Source: Mytilisepta virgata (lineage: Eukaryota; Mollusca; Bivalvia; Mytilida; Mytilidae). Taken from it: a DNA stretch of 64,000 bases. Both the position numbers and the translations under genes were made by a program. Within the stretch, counting starts at the first letter, position 1. Each line of letters opens with the position of its first letter. Below, piece by piece: positions 56,236 through 64,000 of the stretch. The notes beneath the pieces are model-generated. The model saw only the letters and a program-made list of their open reading frames with translations, searched no databases and was not told the origin of the DNA. The stretch is taken from the NCBI GenBank assembly GCA_028015205.1, contig CM051510.1, forward strand, positions 32,798,580-32,862,579. The letters run 5' to 3'.

Positions 56236-57200
56236 CAAACATTAACAGTACATAAAAAGATCTGGATAAACACTGAAAATACCCGTAAAGAGCAGGAACA
56301 GCATAAACCACGAACAGTACATGTAAAGACCCGGATAAACATTAAAAATACATGTAAAGACCAGGGACTAGATAAACGCTAGCAGTACATGTAAAGACGC
56401 GGATAAACGCTAAAAATCATTTAAAGACCAGGGACTAGATAAACGCTAACATTACATGTAAAGAACATGAACAGGATACACGCTTACAGTGACCTGGATA
56501 AACACTGAAAACACACGTAAAGAGCAGGAACAGCATAAACCACTAACAGTACATATAAAGGCGTGAATAAACGCTAAAAATGCATGTAAAGACCAGGGAC
56601 CACATGTAAAGACGTGGGTAAACGCTAAAAATACATGTAAAGACCAGGAACTAGATAAACACTAATAGTACATGTCAAGACGTGGATTAACGCTAAAAAT
56701 ACATGTAAAGAGCAGGAACAGGATAAACACTAACAGTACATGTAAAAACCTGGATAAAAACTGAACATACATGTTAAGACCTGCATTAGGAAAACACCAA
56801 CAATACACGTGAAGACCTGGGATATATAAGCGCTAACAGTACATGTAAAAACCTGGCTAAAAACTGAACATACATGTTAAGACCTGCATTAGGAAAATAC
56901 TAACAATACACGTGAAGACCTGGGATATATATAAGCGCTAACAGTACATGTAAATACCTTGATAAACACTCAAAATACATGCTAAGACCTGCATTAGGAA
57001 ATCAATAACAGTATATGTGAAGACCTGGTAACCATCAACAATAGGTGTAAAGACCTGACATAGGATATATATAAGCGCTAACAGTACGTCATTGTGTACG
57101 TGTAAAGACCTGGATAAACATGAAAAAATACATTTAAAGACCAAGAACGATATAAATGTTAACAGTTGTAAATACCTGGATAAATACTAAAAGCACATGT
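56236..57200. repeat. Degenerate minisatellite, ~1 kb, built on ACATGTAAAGACC
   Basis: The core AACAGTACATGTAAAGACC alternates with GGATAAACACTAAAAATACA. The higher-order unit is about 60-70 bp with many variants (AGACCAGGGAC, AGACCTGGATA, AGAGCAGGAACAG). Degeneration and small rearrangements make the exact copy number unclear (roughly 14 double units). No gene. Confidence 0.85.
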
Positions 57201-57299
57201 AAATGACATGGTTTTATTTGAATTACAATGCACTGATCTAAATTATACAATACGTTAAATATATCAAAATTTTTACCGTCCCACATATACCCTGCATGC

Positions 57300-58000
57300 A
57301 TGTTTTATATACAAGTACAAATGCAAATGCAAATGTTTTATTGCACAAACACAATTACAATGATTGTCAAAGGCCCATAATTCAGAATATCATTACAATG
57401 GATACAGGATAATGAAATAATATGTTATAATTAAGAAGATAAAATCTCATTTCTATAATCTAGACATTAACGTATATAAGAACTAGTTACTTTCAGGACT
57501 TTTAAGGAATTTCTATTAATGGAACAATTCATATTTACCTGATCCCTATTGTGACTTGTTGGGAGTATATTTAAAATAATATTTTTAAAGCTTGTACTAT
57601 AGTTATAATATTTTTCACAATTCAGTAAATAGTGGTTTTCATCTTCTAACTCACCAGATTTACATACGCCACATTACATACTCGTTCATTGGTGGGTAAA
57701 CCTAAATGTCGACCTTTTCTCTGACAAGATTGTATGCACTCAATCTTATTTTACACAGAGATGACATTTATGATTTGTTCCTTAGAACTCCAACGTAAGG
57801 ACTACGCTGATTTAAATTATACAATTTTTGGTAAAATTTTATTTTGTATGAATTGTAAATTTTTGAAGATTGATTCTGCGTGCATTGATCAATCACTCGT
57901 TGTTTAATGTTTGGTAGAAAGTGTTTAATACAAATAATTTTATATATAAAACAATATTTCGCTGCTGTTAAAAAATATTGACTTTTTTACACGACAGAAA
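57300..58000 (-). pseudogene. Decayed non-LTR retrotransposon 3' end (minus)
   Basis: On the minus strand, across frameshifts and stops, one reads SLCKIRLSAYNLVREK, then CGVCKSGELEDENHYLLNCE with KYYNYSTSF. The Cys-x2-Cys ... His-x4-Cys pattern in a GELEDENHYLLNC context is typical of the C-terminal zinc knuckle of LINE polymerases. TGTTTTATTGCACAAACACA and the A-rich sequence at about 57320 correspond to the 3' UTR. The clade is not assigned; it differs from the LINE at 13940-15030. Confidence 0.75.
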
Positions 58001-58344
58001 AGTCAAATTCAACCTTTAAAAGACCCCATTTCCCATTCAACAAGAAATTGGTTGGTGCCTAAAGGTGTAGAGGGCAACAAATGCTGATCATGGGGATTTA
58101 TTTTCATTGGACTTGATTAGGTTATCATACGCGATACAAGCGTGACAACTCTGCAGTGAAAAAGAAACACTTCATTTACCCGATTTCCTTTTTTGCTATA
58201 TTAGAATCGAAATAATTAATGGCAGCCATATGTTTGTTTTAGATTTTAACATGGGTAACATTATTTAATTAAATTTAATCCCTAGCTAGCTAACGCTCGA
58301 GATAAAATTTTAAATCTGCAACAAACATTTGACTTCCATGAATT

Positions 58345-58505
58345 ATTACACTCCTTGTTTTTATAGTGTTGTTCATTGTTTTATAGTTTTCTGTGTTTAT
58401 TTGTTGTGCTTGTAGTTGTTCATTTGTTTTCCCAGGTTTGTCCAATGGATGACGTTTTTTTTTATTGCTCCTCATGTATATATGTCCTTTTTCTTGAGTT
58501 GACTG
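58345..58505 (+). mobile_element. Retroelement 3' tail, lying just upstream of the dehydratase-like gene
   Basis: TTGTTCATTGTTTTATAGTT, TTGTTGTGCTTGTAGTTGTT and CATTTGTTTTCCCAGGTTTG match 24275-24360. It ends about 160 bp before the start codon of the next gene, so any core promoter must lie between the two or the true promoter is farther upstream. Confidence 0.75.
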
Positions 58506-58634
58506 CGCGCCATACATTAACAGATGCATATAAATCTACCGGGCGATCAATATATATGACAAGAAAAGATTTTAAACTGGTTAAACAAAGATAAAATAAA
58601 TTTTCACAAGGTCACAGGTAAAATTCTCTACACG

Positions 58635-58641
58635 TATAAAA
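58635..58641 (+). promoter_or_regulatory. TATA-like string before the dehydratase-like gene
   Basis: TATAAAA sits 31 bases upstream of the ATG, which would give almost no 5' leader. An alternative is that ATTTAG just before the ATG is an intron acceptor and the first exon is noncoding and upstream. Neither can be settled from sequence. Confidence 0.25.
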
Positions 58642-58665
58642 CGGTAAGACAATATTTAGATCGTC

Positions 58666-58804
58666 ATGACTGACATGGAGAAATACCCAGAGAGGATTTT
58701 GGAAGCTGCACAGCGCATTAAACCGTACATGTCCAAGACACCTTTGATGTTATCGTCGTACCTGAGTAAAATGGGCACAGATACCAATGTTTTTATAAAG
58801 TTAG
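58666..58804 (+). CDS. PLP-dependent threonine/serine dehydratase-like enzyme, exon 1
   Basis: The enzyme belongs to fold-type II PLP enzymes (threonine and serine dehydratases, serine racemase), which deaminate or racemise hydroxy-amino acids, usually in the cytosol. This exon gives residues 1-46 plus one base: start at ATG 58666 (a second in-frame ATG lies three codons later), then ILEAAQRIKPYMSKTPLMLS and NVFIKL, corresponding to the usual N-terminal helix, the TPL motif and the start of the KLE-x-x-Q-x-TGSFK region. The exon ends at TTAG|GTAAGT, phase 1, and joins in frame to 60765. About 166 residues of an expected 320 or so lie in the window. The exact substrate (Thr, Ser or a related amino acid) cannot be decided here. 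Confidence 0.9.
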
Positions 58805-59519
58805 GTAAGTTTTATTCTTCTTTTTCATCCAATTTTAATCATTATTTATGTTGGTTATAAACATAAACAGGGAATAAAAATATAACTATGGAAAACCGTA
58901 CATACCATATTTTGTGTATCTGTGAATATTAAATTGGAATTAAGTATTTTATTAAAAGTAGCATGCGATTCGTAATGCATCATACTTAATAACAATAAAA
59001 CTTACCCGGAAGTAATATTAACTGAAGCACTAGTCCTTTAATATTATGGTAGAGGTGTGCGGCCAGCATTTTCGAACCCCACTCTATTCATATATTTCAG
59101 ATTCCTAAAAAGTCCAATTTATGATACATAAACCTCTCTTTTCCTGGTCCTATAATTTTTAACCTTGTATTTTCACAAATAGTCAATCAGAACTAAAGAT
59201 GGTTGCATGCAGAGGGAAAAATAGAGCAGGTCAATTTATAAATCTGGAAATATTACCTAATCATATGTTTTTAAAAAAAATAGTATACCTTTTTGGGCCG
59301 CATATGTGTAGTTACCATTATATAGACAGTTACCCCACCCCCACCCTCGTGAGTAAAGGCCAGTAAAGAATTTTTGAGAATTAAGTAGACACATGTACAA
59401 GTACAGCATATTATTAGACTATTTTACGAATTGAGATATATTGTTAATGTTATTTATTTAATTCATTTATTATATCTACATAATTTAGTTTTTATAAATA
59501 ATATAATCATCAATTAAAT

Positions 59520-59690
59520 ATAGATTCTCCTTCAGGTACGAGTGAGTTATGGGATTTCTCCACCCGACATAGTTAAATTTTCGATTTTCAACACGCGAGC
59601 CTTTAGGGAGCGTGTTAAAATCTAAAATTTAACTATTGAGGGTGGAGAAATTTCATAACTCATGAGTAAATTGAAGGAGAATCTGTTTCT
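59520..59690. repeat. Foldback element in intron 1
   Basis: AGATTCTCCTTCAGGTACGA, GTGAGTTATGGGATTTCTCC and AGTTAAATTTTCGATTTTCA are mirrored by TAAAATCTAAAATTTAACTA, GGTGGAGAAATTTCATAACT and AATTGAAGGAGAATCTG. Arms of about 75 bp surround a short loop with GCGAGCCTTTAGGGAGCG. Confidence 0.85.
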
Positions 59691-59967
59691 CCCATGATTT
59701 TCGACAAAAACCTCAAGAAAATAGCGTTGCTATGTAGTTTGTTTACGTAAACGTCATTTTGGGACTTCTCTAGTTTATCGTTCCAATAACCGTAGAAAAA
59801 AAACGGCGGTAATTTAATCACCGGGAAGTGGTTAAAAATATTATTTATTAAATAATACGATTAAAACAGCCTAATACTACCAAACCGGCATGTGTCATAC
59901 TGGTGACGTCGTCCTGGTCATATAAATCACATGATCTATATTGCTTTTCGGCCCGGCCCAACACTGA

Positions 59968-60005
59968 AAAAGGCTGTATTAGCCCTAGGGCTAATACAGC
60001 CTTTT
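59968..60005. repeat. Perfect 38-bp palindrome in intron 1
   Basis: The half-site AAAAGGCTGTATTAGCCCT is followed immediately by its exact reverse complement, with no spacer. The centre is CCCTAGGG. Confidence 0.95.
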
Positions 60006-60127
60006 CACTTCCGGTCGTTTCATTGCCAGTCCGTATTGGAAATATTGGCCCTATATTCACATTTGATGTATATATAATACAGCATTCAGAACAAGTCTGT
60101 ATTGAAAAAGCTGGATTATTTAATAAA

Positions 60128-60376
60128 AGTGTTATGAACTGGCTGTTTCTGTATTGACACTGGTATAGATTCTCGGTTAGCTGTATTGGCCCTCGACCCT
60201 ACGGGTCTCGAGGCCAATACAGCAAACCTTGAATCTATACCTGTTTCTGTATTGGCACTGGTATAGATTCTCGGTTAGCTGTATTGGCCCTCGACCCTAC
60301 GGGTCTCGAGGCCAATACAGCAAACCTTGAATCTATACCAGTGCCAATACAGAAACAGCCAGTTAATAACACTATA
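60128..60376. repeat. 98-bp palindromic unit duplicated in tandem, inside an outer inverted repeat
   Basis: CTGTTTCTGTATTG starts at 60143 and again at 60241, a 98-bp period. Each unit contains the inner palindrome GCTGTATTGGCCCTCGACCC ... GGTCTCGAGGCCAATACAGC. The outermost AGTGTTATGAACTGGCTGTT on the left pairs with AACAGCCAGTTAATAACACT on the right. The GCTGTATTRGCC motif is shared with the palindrome at 59968. Confidence 0.9.
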
Positions 60377-60489
60377 GTATTTTTATCCCGCCGATTAAAC
60401 ATGTCAAGAATAGGAGAAACAATATTACTGGTTATGTCCATTTACTAAGTAATTTATTATACGTATTTTATTTTTTTATTTATACATGT

Positions 60490-60640
60490 ATCCTTCTATG
60501 GCGTTTGTTTGTTGTGTTCCATTGTGTTCCATTGTGTTCCATTCTCATGACTTTCTCTTTCCCTTTGATTTCGAATGTACAGACTTTTCCCCATTGTTTT
60601 TTTTTCGCTTTGGTATTGTTTTGCGGATATTTATTTACGG
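60490..60640 (+). mobile_element. Retroelement 3' tail fragment in intron 1
   Basis: ATCCTTCTATGGCGTTTGTT, TGTTCCATTG repeated three times, TCTCATGACTTTCTCTTTCC and GATTTCGAATGTACAGAC match 20400-20540 and 35440-35572. The tenfold TGTGTTCCAT micro-repeat is peculiar to this copy. Confidence 0.7.
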
Positions 60641-60764
60641 GATATTGTAATTTTCCTTCATTCCAACATGTAAGAACCAACGTGAGAACATTGAAATTAA
60701 TTCCCCTTTTCTTAAAGGGAGATAATTAAGTAATATTTTTCTTTCTGTCATTTATACATCTTAG

Positions 60765-60898
60765 AGAGTGAACAACTCACTGGTTCCTTTAAAGTTCGTG
60801 GTGCATTCAACAAAATTCTTCAGCTGCTGAAAGAGAAGCCGGAAATAAGAAAGAAAGGTGTGTTTACGGCATCCTCTGGAAACCATGGACTAGCGTGT
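60765..60898 (+). CDS. PLP-dependent threonine/serine dehydratase-like enzyme, exon 2
   Basis: Residues 47-91 of the predicted protein. The split codon G|AG gives Glu47, followed by SEQLTGSFKVRGAFNKI. Lys56 in GSFKVRGA is the expected Schiff-base lysine for PLP. KGVFTASSGNHGLAC follows, with SSGNHG (83-88), whose Asn86 lies in the loop that contacts the cofactor or substrate carboxylate. Boundaries: acceptor CATCTTAG|AGAG and donor GCGTGT|GTATGC (phase 0). The donor is weaker than the others but preserves the frame and the family alignment into LQATKILDIP. Confidence 0.92.
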
Positions 60899-61188
60899 GT
60901 ATGCATTGTAGATTAGCTTAGTGTCATTAAAATAATATATACAGAAGGCAAAAATAGCTTCCCCAAAACACATTAAATTAACCATATACATTGATATATG
61001 CGTAGTCCGAAATTCCTTCGACGTCAATAGGTCTTTTGCCGTTTTCTCAAAGTCCATTCGACAGACCCAGGGGAATCTCGGACCAATACATAACACGAGA
61101 ACACACATATATATATATTATATCCGTTATTCCTACTCCTCTTTAAATCTGCTGTCATATCAGTCAACAGTACAATACTCGATGGCAC

Positions 61189-61611
61189 TGGCAAATGATT
61201 GCTGTGGTAAGAACTGAGAATTGGCAGTGGCAAATGATTGCTGTGGTAAGAACTGAGAATTGGCAGTGGCAAATGATTGCTGTGGTAAGAACTGAGAATT
61301 GGCAGTGGCAAATGATTGCTGTGGTAAGAACTGAGAATTGGCAGTGGCAAATGATTGCTGTGGTAAGAACTGAGAATTGGCAGTGGCAAATGATTGCTGT
61401 GGTAAGAACTGAGAATTGGCAGTGGCAAATGATTGCTGTGGTAAGAACTGAGAATTGGCAGTGGCAAATGATTGCTGTGGTAAGAACTGAGAATTGGCAG
61501 TGGCAAATGATTGCTGTGGTAAGAACTGAGAATTGGCAGTGGCAAATGATTGCTGTGGTAAGAACTGAGAATGGCAGTGGCAAATGATTGCTGTGGTAAG
61601 AACTGAGAATT
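61189..61611. repeat. 39-bp minisatellite, about 10.9 copies, in intron 2
   Basis: The unit TGGCAAATGATTGCTGTGGT plus AAGAACTGAGAATTGGCAG repeats from 61189 at exact 39-bp steps. Only the tenth copy differs (one T missing, 38 bp) and the last is partial, ending GAATTCC. Because 39 is a multiple of three and the unit has no stop in several frames, long open frames appear on both strands (plus 61195-61587; minus 61024-61545 and 61164-61583). These are not genes. Confidence 0.97.
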
Positions 61612-61914
61612 CCTTTGATTGGTTGATAAGAGCTAAGAAATGGAGATCAAAGAATCGAATTTTGCAGCTACGACATCGTAGATAAATTCGTGAACTAGTA
61701 ATATATCTATCAAAATTGCGCCTCGGAGAAATAGCGAGACAAATTCATTTTAAATTGCCCAGTTAATGATACATGGATTTCTATATGAATCCATGTTAAA
61801 CAGCAATACAAAGATAAAGCATTGTCTCAGAGCATGTTTTCAAATTTGATGTATGATTTTGACAAGAGTAAAATAATTATTAAATTTGACATTTACTTTA
61901 ATAAAAATTGTAAT

Positions 61915-62110
61915 TTTGTGAAAACTGAACGGTATCCCCCTTGTGCATAGCTATGTCCTTAGATAAGTTTGACTTAGATAGGTTTGGGTTTACCATTTTG
62001 TTCATTTTGATATTAGATTATATAATCGGCTTTCCAAATATTCGACTTGAGCAAAATTAAATGTCGTAATGCGACAAAATATGCAAAATGTTGGCATCAA
62101 AGTTGGTATA
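61915..62110 (+). repeat. Dispersed repeat family D in intron 2
   Basis: TGAACGGTATCCCCCTTGTG, CATAGCTATGTCCTTAGAT and ATTTTGTTCATTTTGATATT through AATGCGACAAAATATGCAAA and GGCATCAAAGTTGGTATAAT follow the order of 12940-13160. Confidence 0.7.
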
Positions 62111-62237
62111 ATAGAAAATTTATTACACGGTTATAGAGTTGGAGTCATTTACACATTGACTGGGCCTTTATATTCGAATATTTTAAACCGAGCGATAGCA
62201 AAGTTGGTACAATAGAATTTTTACATTTGTGTTTTTG

Positions 62238-62543
62238 ACGGGGGTGTGCGGAAATGGCTTAAGAAAAGGCCCCCGAGCAAATACTAGAATACATGTCAAT
62301 AATATACCGGAAAAAATAATTTTAATGAAAATACCTACGCGAAAAACAACCTTATCGAAAAGCATGCACACCCGAACTAATACTGATGTTTATTTACAAA
62401 TATATTAATGGAGCAAAATTAATACCAAATTTTTACAACCCGAATAAATAAATAATAGCTTTTCAAAACCTGAGTTCAAAACATACCCCGAATTAACACC
62501 AAAAATCATGAAAAACCCAGCAAAATTTTCCGCACATCCCCGT
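62238..62543. mobile_element. MITE with ACGGGGRTGTGCGGAAA ends, in intron 2
   Basis: The left end ACGGGGGTGTGCGGAAA inverts to the right end TTTCCGCACATCCCCGT, with one mismatch. Length is 306 bp, AT-rich interior, no coding capacity. Confidence 0.85.
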
Positions 62544-62714
62544 ATAGGTTTATATATGGAGTTACCTCACCGGGGCGTTACACACAGTATATACCCCTGT
62601 GTTTAGATGTTTATTTTAAATCAAAATCAATGTAAGAGGTATTGGATTGAGAATATAGTAACACATTTCTTACATGTCTTAATTATTTCATTTTAAAAAT
62701 TAACCACGTTACAG

Positions 62715-62873
62715 TTACAAGCGACGAAAATACTGGACATACCTCTAACCATATACTGTGCGACGATTGTGGATGAGGGAAAGAAAGATTTCTTATTACA
62801 CGAGGGAGCGAATTTGGTTCTTTATGGCAATGACTGTGTAGAGGCTGAAATAAAAGCCAGAAAAGATGCGGAG
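62715..62873 (+). CDS. PLP-dependent threonine/serine dehydratase-like enzyme, exon 3
   Basis: Residues 92-144: LQATKILDIPLTIYCATIVD, EGKKDFLLHEGANLVLYGND, CVEAEIKARKDAE. This is the small-domain region in which the family normally reads A-x-x-x-G-I-P-x-x-I-x-x-P followed by K-x-x-x-x-x-x-x-GA-x-V-x-x-x-G. Here the usual Pro before the acidic turn is replaced (YCATIVDEGK), but the GANLVLYG phrase is conserved. Acceptor TTACAG|TTACAA and donor GCGGAG|GTAAGA are both phase 0. Confidence 0.9.
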
Positions 62874-63782
62874 GTAAGATCAGAGGTAAACAAAACGGGT
62901 TTGCTATCCTATACCGTTACATTATGGATGTAGATAACAACAAAGAGTTTGTTATAATAATTGTCTGTTTTCTAGAAATCATATAATTATATGAAACTGC
63001 CCGATTCAGAATGATAAGTCATATTTTTTTTGTACTCCAATTTGAAGCTAGTAAGATGACGAGCAAACAGTCTGTACAAAGTCATGCAGACTACCCCGAC
63101 TCTCTTGTGTCTACGTTCGTGCTTTGCGCTCTTTTATGTTATTTTTTGTCTGTCGGTTGGACGGTATTTATTTATCAGTATGTCATTGTGGACCTTTTCT
63201 GTTATCCCTTTTTTTTCTTTATCTACTTTAATCAACAAATCACACGTAGGTATAAAAAGTATATTTGTAACTAAAAACATTGACCATTACTGTTATAATA
63301 TGGGCAAATAAATATTTAATATGCTGTTGGCGTGAAATGATGCGAGCACAGCAATAGCCCTTCCCATAAACTCATTTCCGGAATCACGATTCTGACTCTG
63401 AAATTATAATTTGAAGCAAGTTATTTCCCTTACTTTACTTACTTCCGTTTCCGACGAACGAGACCTTTTCTAGCTGTTGTATGTAGCGCAATATGGCCAT
63501 ACACGCTTTTACAAATAAATTCACTTCGGGTTGAATAATGGCTGTCCCATTAGACTTTTCTAAATGACCCATATGCTCCCATAGCGCTTGCCGCACTCGC
63601 TATTATCAGCAGAGTTTAGAAGAAAATTTAAAAGGAGCTTGTTTTATTGTATACAAACGTGAAATAAAATAGGTACATGTGTATTGTTTTCCCGGTTACA
63701 TGTTTTCGCAAAAAACAAGATTCCAGCATTATTGACATCACTTCTCTCAAGTAACCAGAAACATTTTTCACATCTTTTACAG
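62874..63782 (+). other. Intron 3 of the dehydratase-like gene
   Basis: 909 bases, from GTAAGA to TCTTTTACAG. It includes a repeat related to 3361-3545 (about 63095-63240) and a copy of family G (63320-63601). No other gene was seen. Confidence 0.85.
63320..63601 (+). repeat. Dispersed repeat family G, copy 2, in intron 3
   Basis: TGATGCGAGCACAGCAATAG, TTATTTCCCTTACTTTACTT, CAATATGGCCATACACGC and AAATGACCCATATGCTC match 34028-34305 in order and direction. Confidence 0.85.
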
Positions 63783-63850
63783 GAAAATGGTTCTGTATAT
63801 ATATCTCCATACAACGATTCAACAGTAATGGCGGGTCAAGGAACAATTGG
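63783..63850 (+). CDS. PLP-dependent threonine/serine dehydratase-like enzyme, exon 4
   Basis: Residues 145-166 plus two bases: ENGSVYISPYNDSTVMAGQG followed by TIG. The pattern (Y-I-x-P-[YF]-[ND]-D-x-x-V-x-A-G-Q-G-T-[IL]) is a family hallmark, so the exon is secure. Acceptor TTTTACAG|GAAAAT; the donor GG|GTACTT (phase 2) is weak, and the precise end may differ. The glycine-rich phosphate-binding loop and the C-terminal half lie beyond the window. Confidence 0.88.
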
Positions 63851-64000
63851 GTACTTATCTAATACTATCGTCATGAATATTTTACATTTACATGATACTG
63901 GGATACGGATATTTGATGATATATTTTTCACTCTGTCCACAATAACGAAATATTGATAACTTCAAGGGCTGTATAATGGCTTTCAGTAACCAAAACTAGC

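Larger units (their letters stand above)
58805..60764 (+). other. Intron 1 of the dehydratase-like gene
   Basis: A GT...AG intron of 1,960 bases (GTAAGT donor, ATACATCTTAG acceptor). It contains a foldback element, palindromes and a retroelement tail, listed separately, and otherwise AT-rich sequence with no other gene. Confidence 0.85.
60899..62714 (+). other. Intron 2 of the dehydratase-like gene
   Basis: 1,816 bases, ending CACGTTACAG. It holds a 39-bp minisatellite, a family D repeat and a MITE, described separately. No other gene was seen. Confidence 0.85.

Noticed and set aside
61024..61587. Overlapping open frames of 130-173 codons on both strands
   Set aside because: They are produced by the 39-bp minisatellite (13 codons per unit, no stop) inside intron 2, with no start context, signal or conservation.

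Overview
This is an AT-rich stretch of animal nuclear genome, most probably from a marine mussel (Mytilus or a close bivalve relative). The evidence is eukaryotic: split coding exons with GT/AG boundaries, tRNA-derived SINEs, decayed non-LTR retrotransposons, many short inverted-repeat elements, and several dispersed repeats that I recognise from memory as common in mussel sequence (for example the block at 6235-6500 and the 3' tails around a CCGGAGCACCTGA motif). No search was run, so the genus is an inference.

Only two genes are well supported. (1) At the right end, on the plus strand, four exons (58666-58804, 60765-60898, 62715-62873, 63783-63850) encode the N-terminal half of a PLP-dependent fold-type II enzyme of the threonine/serine dehydratase and serine racemase family. 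The exons join in frame, carry the PLP-lysine motif GSFKVRGA and the SSGNHGLA loop, and the gene runs off the window. (2) At 26212-26576, on the minus strand, a first exon encodes a signal peptide, a four-cysteine segment ending in the amidation/cleavage site GKR, and a helical tail. It ends in a strong splice donor, so the gene continues to lower coordinates. It looks like a secreted peptide precursor, possibly a neuropeptide. A third, weak candidate is the last 48 codons of a possible terminal exon at 1-147.

The remainder is repeat-derived or unassigned. 1-9 kb: short tandem repeats, a TTAA-flanked inverted-repeat element, retroelement tails and a 1.65 kb hairpin-ended element (7536-9176). 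9-16 kb: a duplicated block, one copy of which carries a small retroposed insert with target-site duplication, several MITEs and a decayed LINE (13940-15030). 16-26 kb: foldback elements, a 102-bp tandem array, a 38-C tract and a reverse-transcriptase remnant. 28-40 kb: a ~200-bp MITE family (MITE-A, about nine copies or fragments in the window), two head-to-tail TTAA elements, a SINE and a 35-bp degenerate minisatellite. 41-50 kb: a near-perfect 378-bp array inside an 88-bp repeat, a SINE with clear target-site duplication, and a nest of elements at 47.1-50.4 kb. 51-58 kb: more MITEs, a ~1 kb degenerate minisatellite and a minus-strand LINE remnant. The introns of the dehydratase-like gene hold a foldback element, perfect palindromes, a 39-bp minisatellite and a MITE.

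The two genes show no sign of working together. The biological interest lies in the peptide precursor and in the unusually legible history of nested and duplicated mobile elements.
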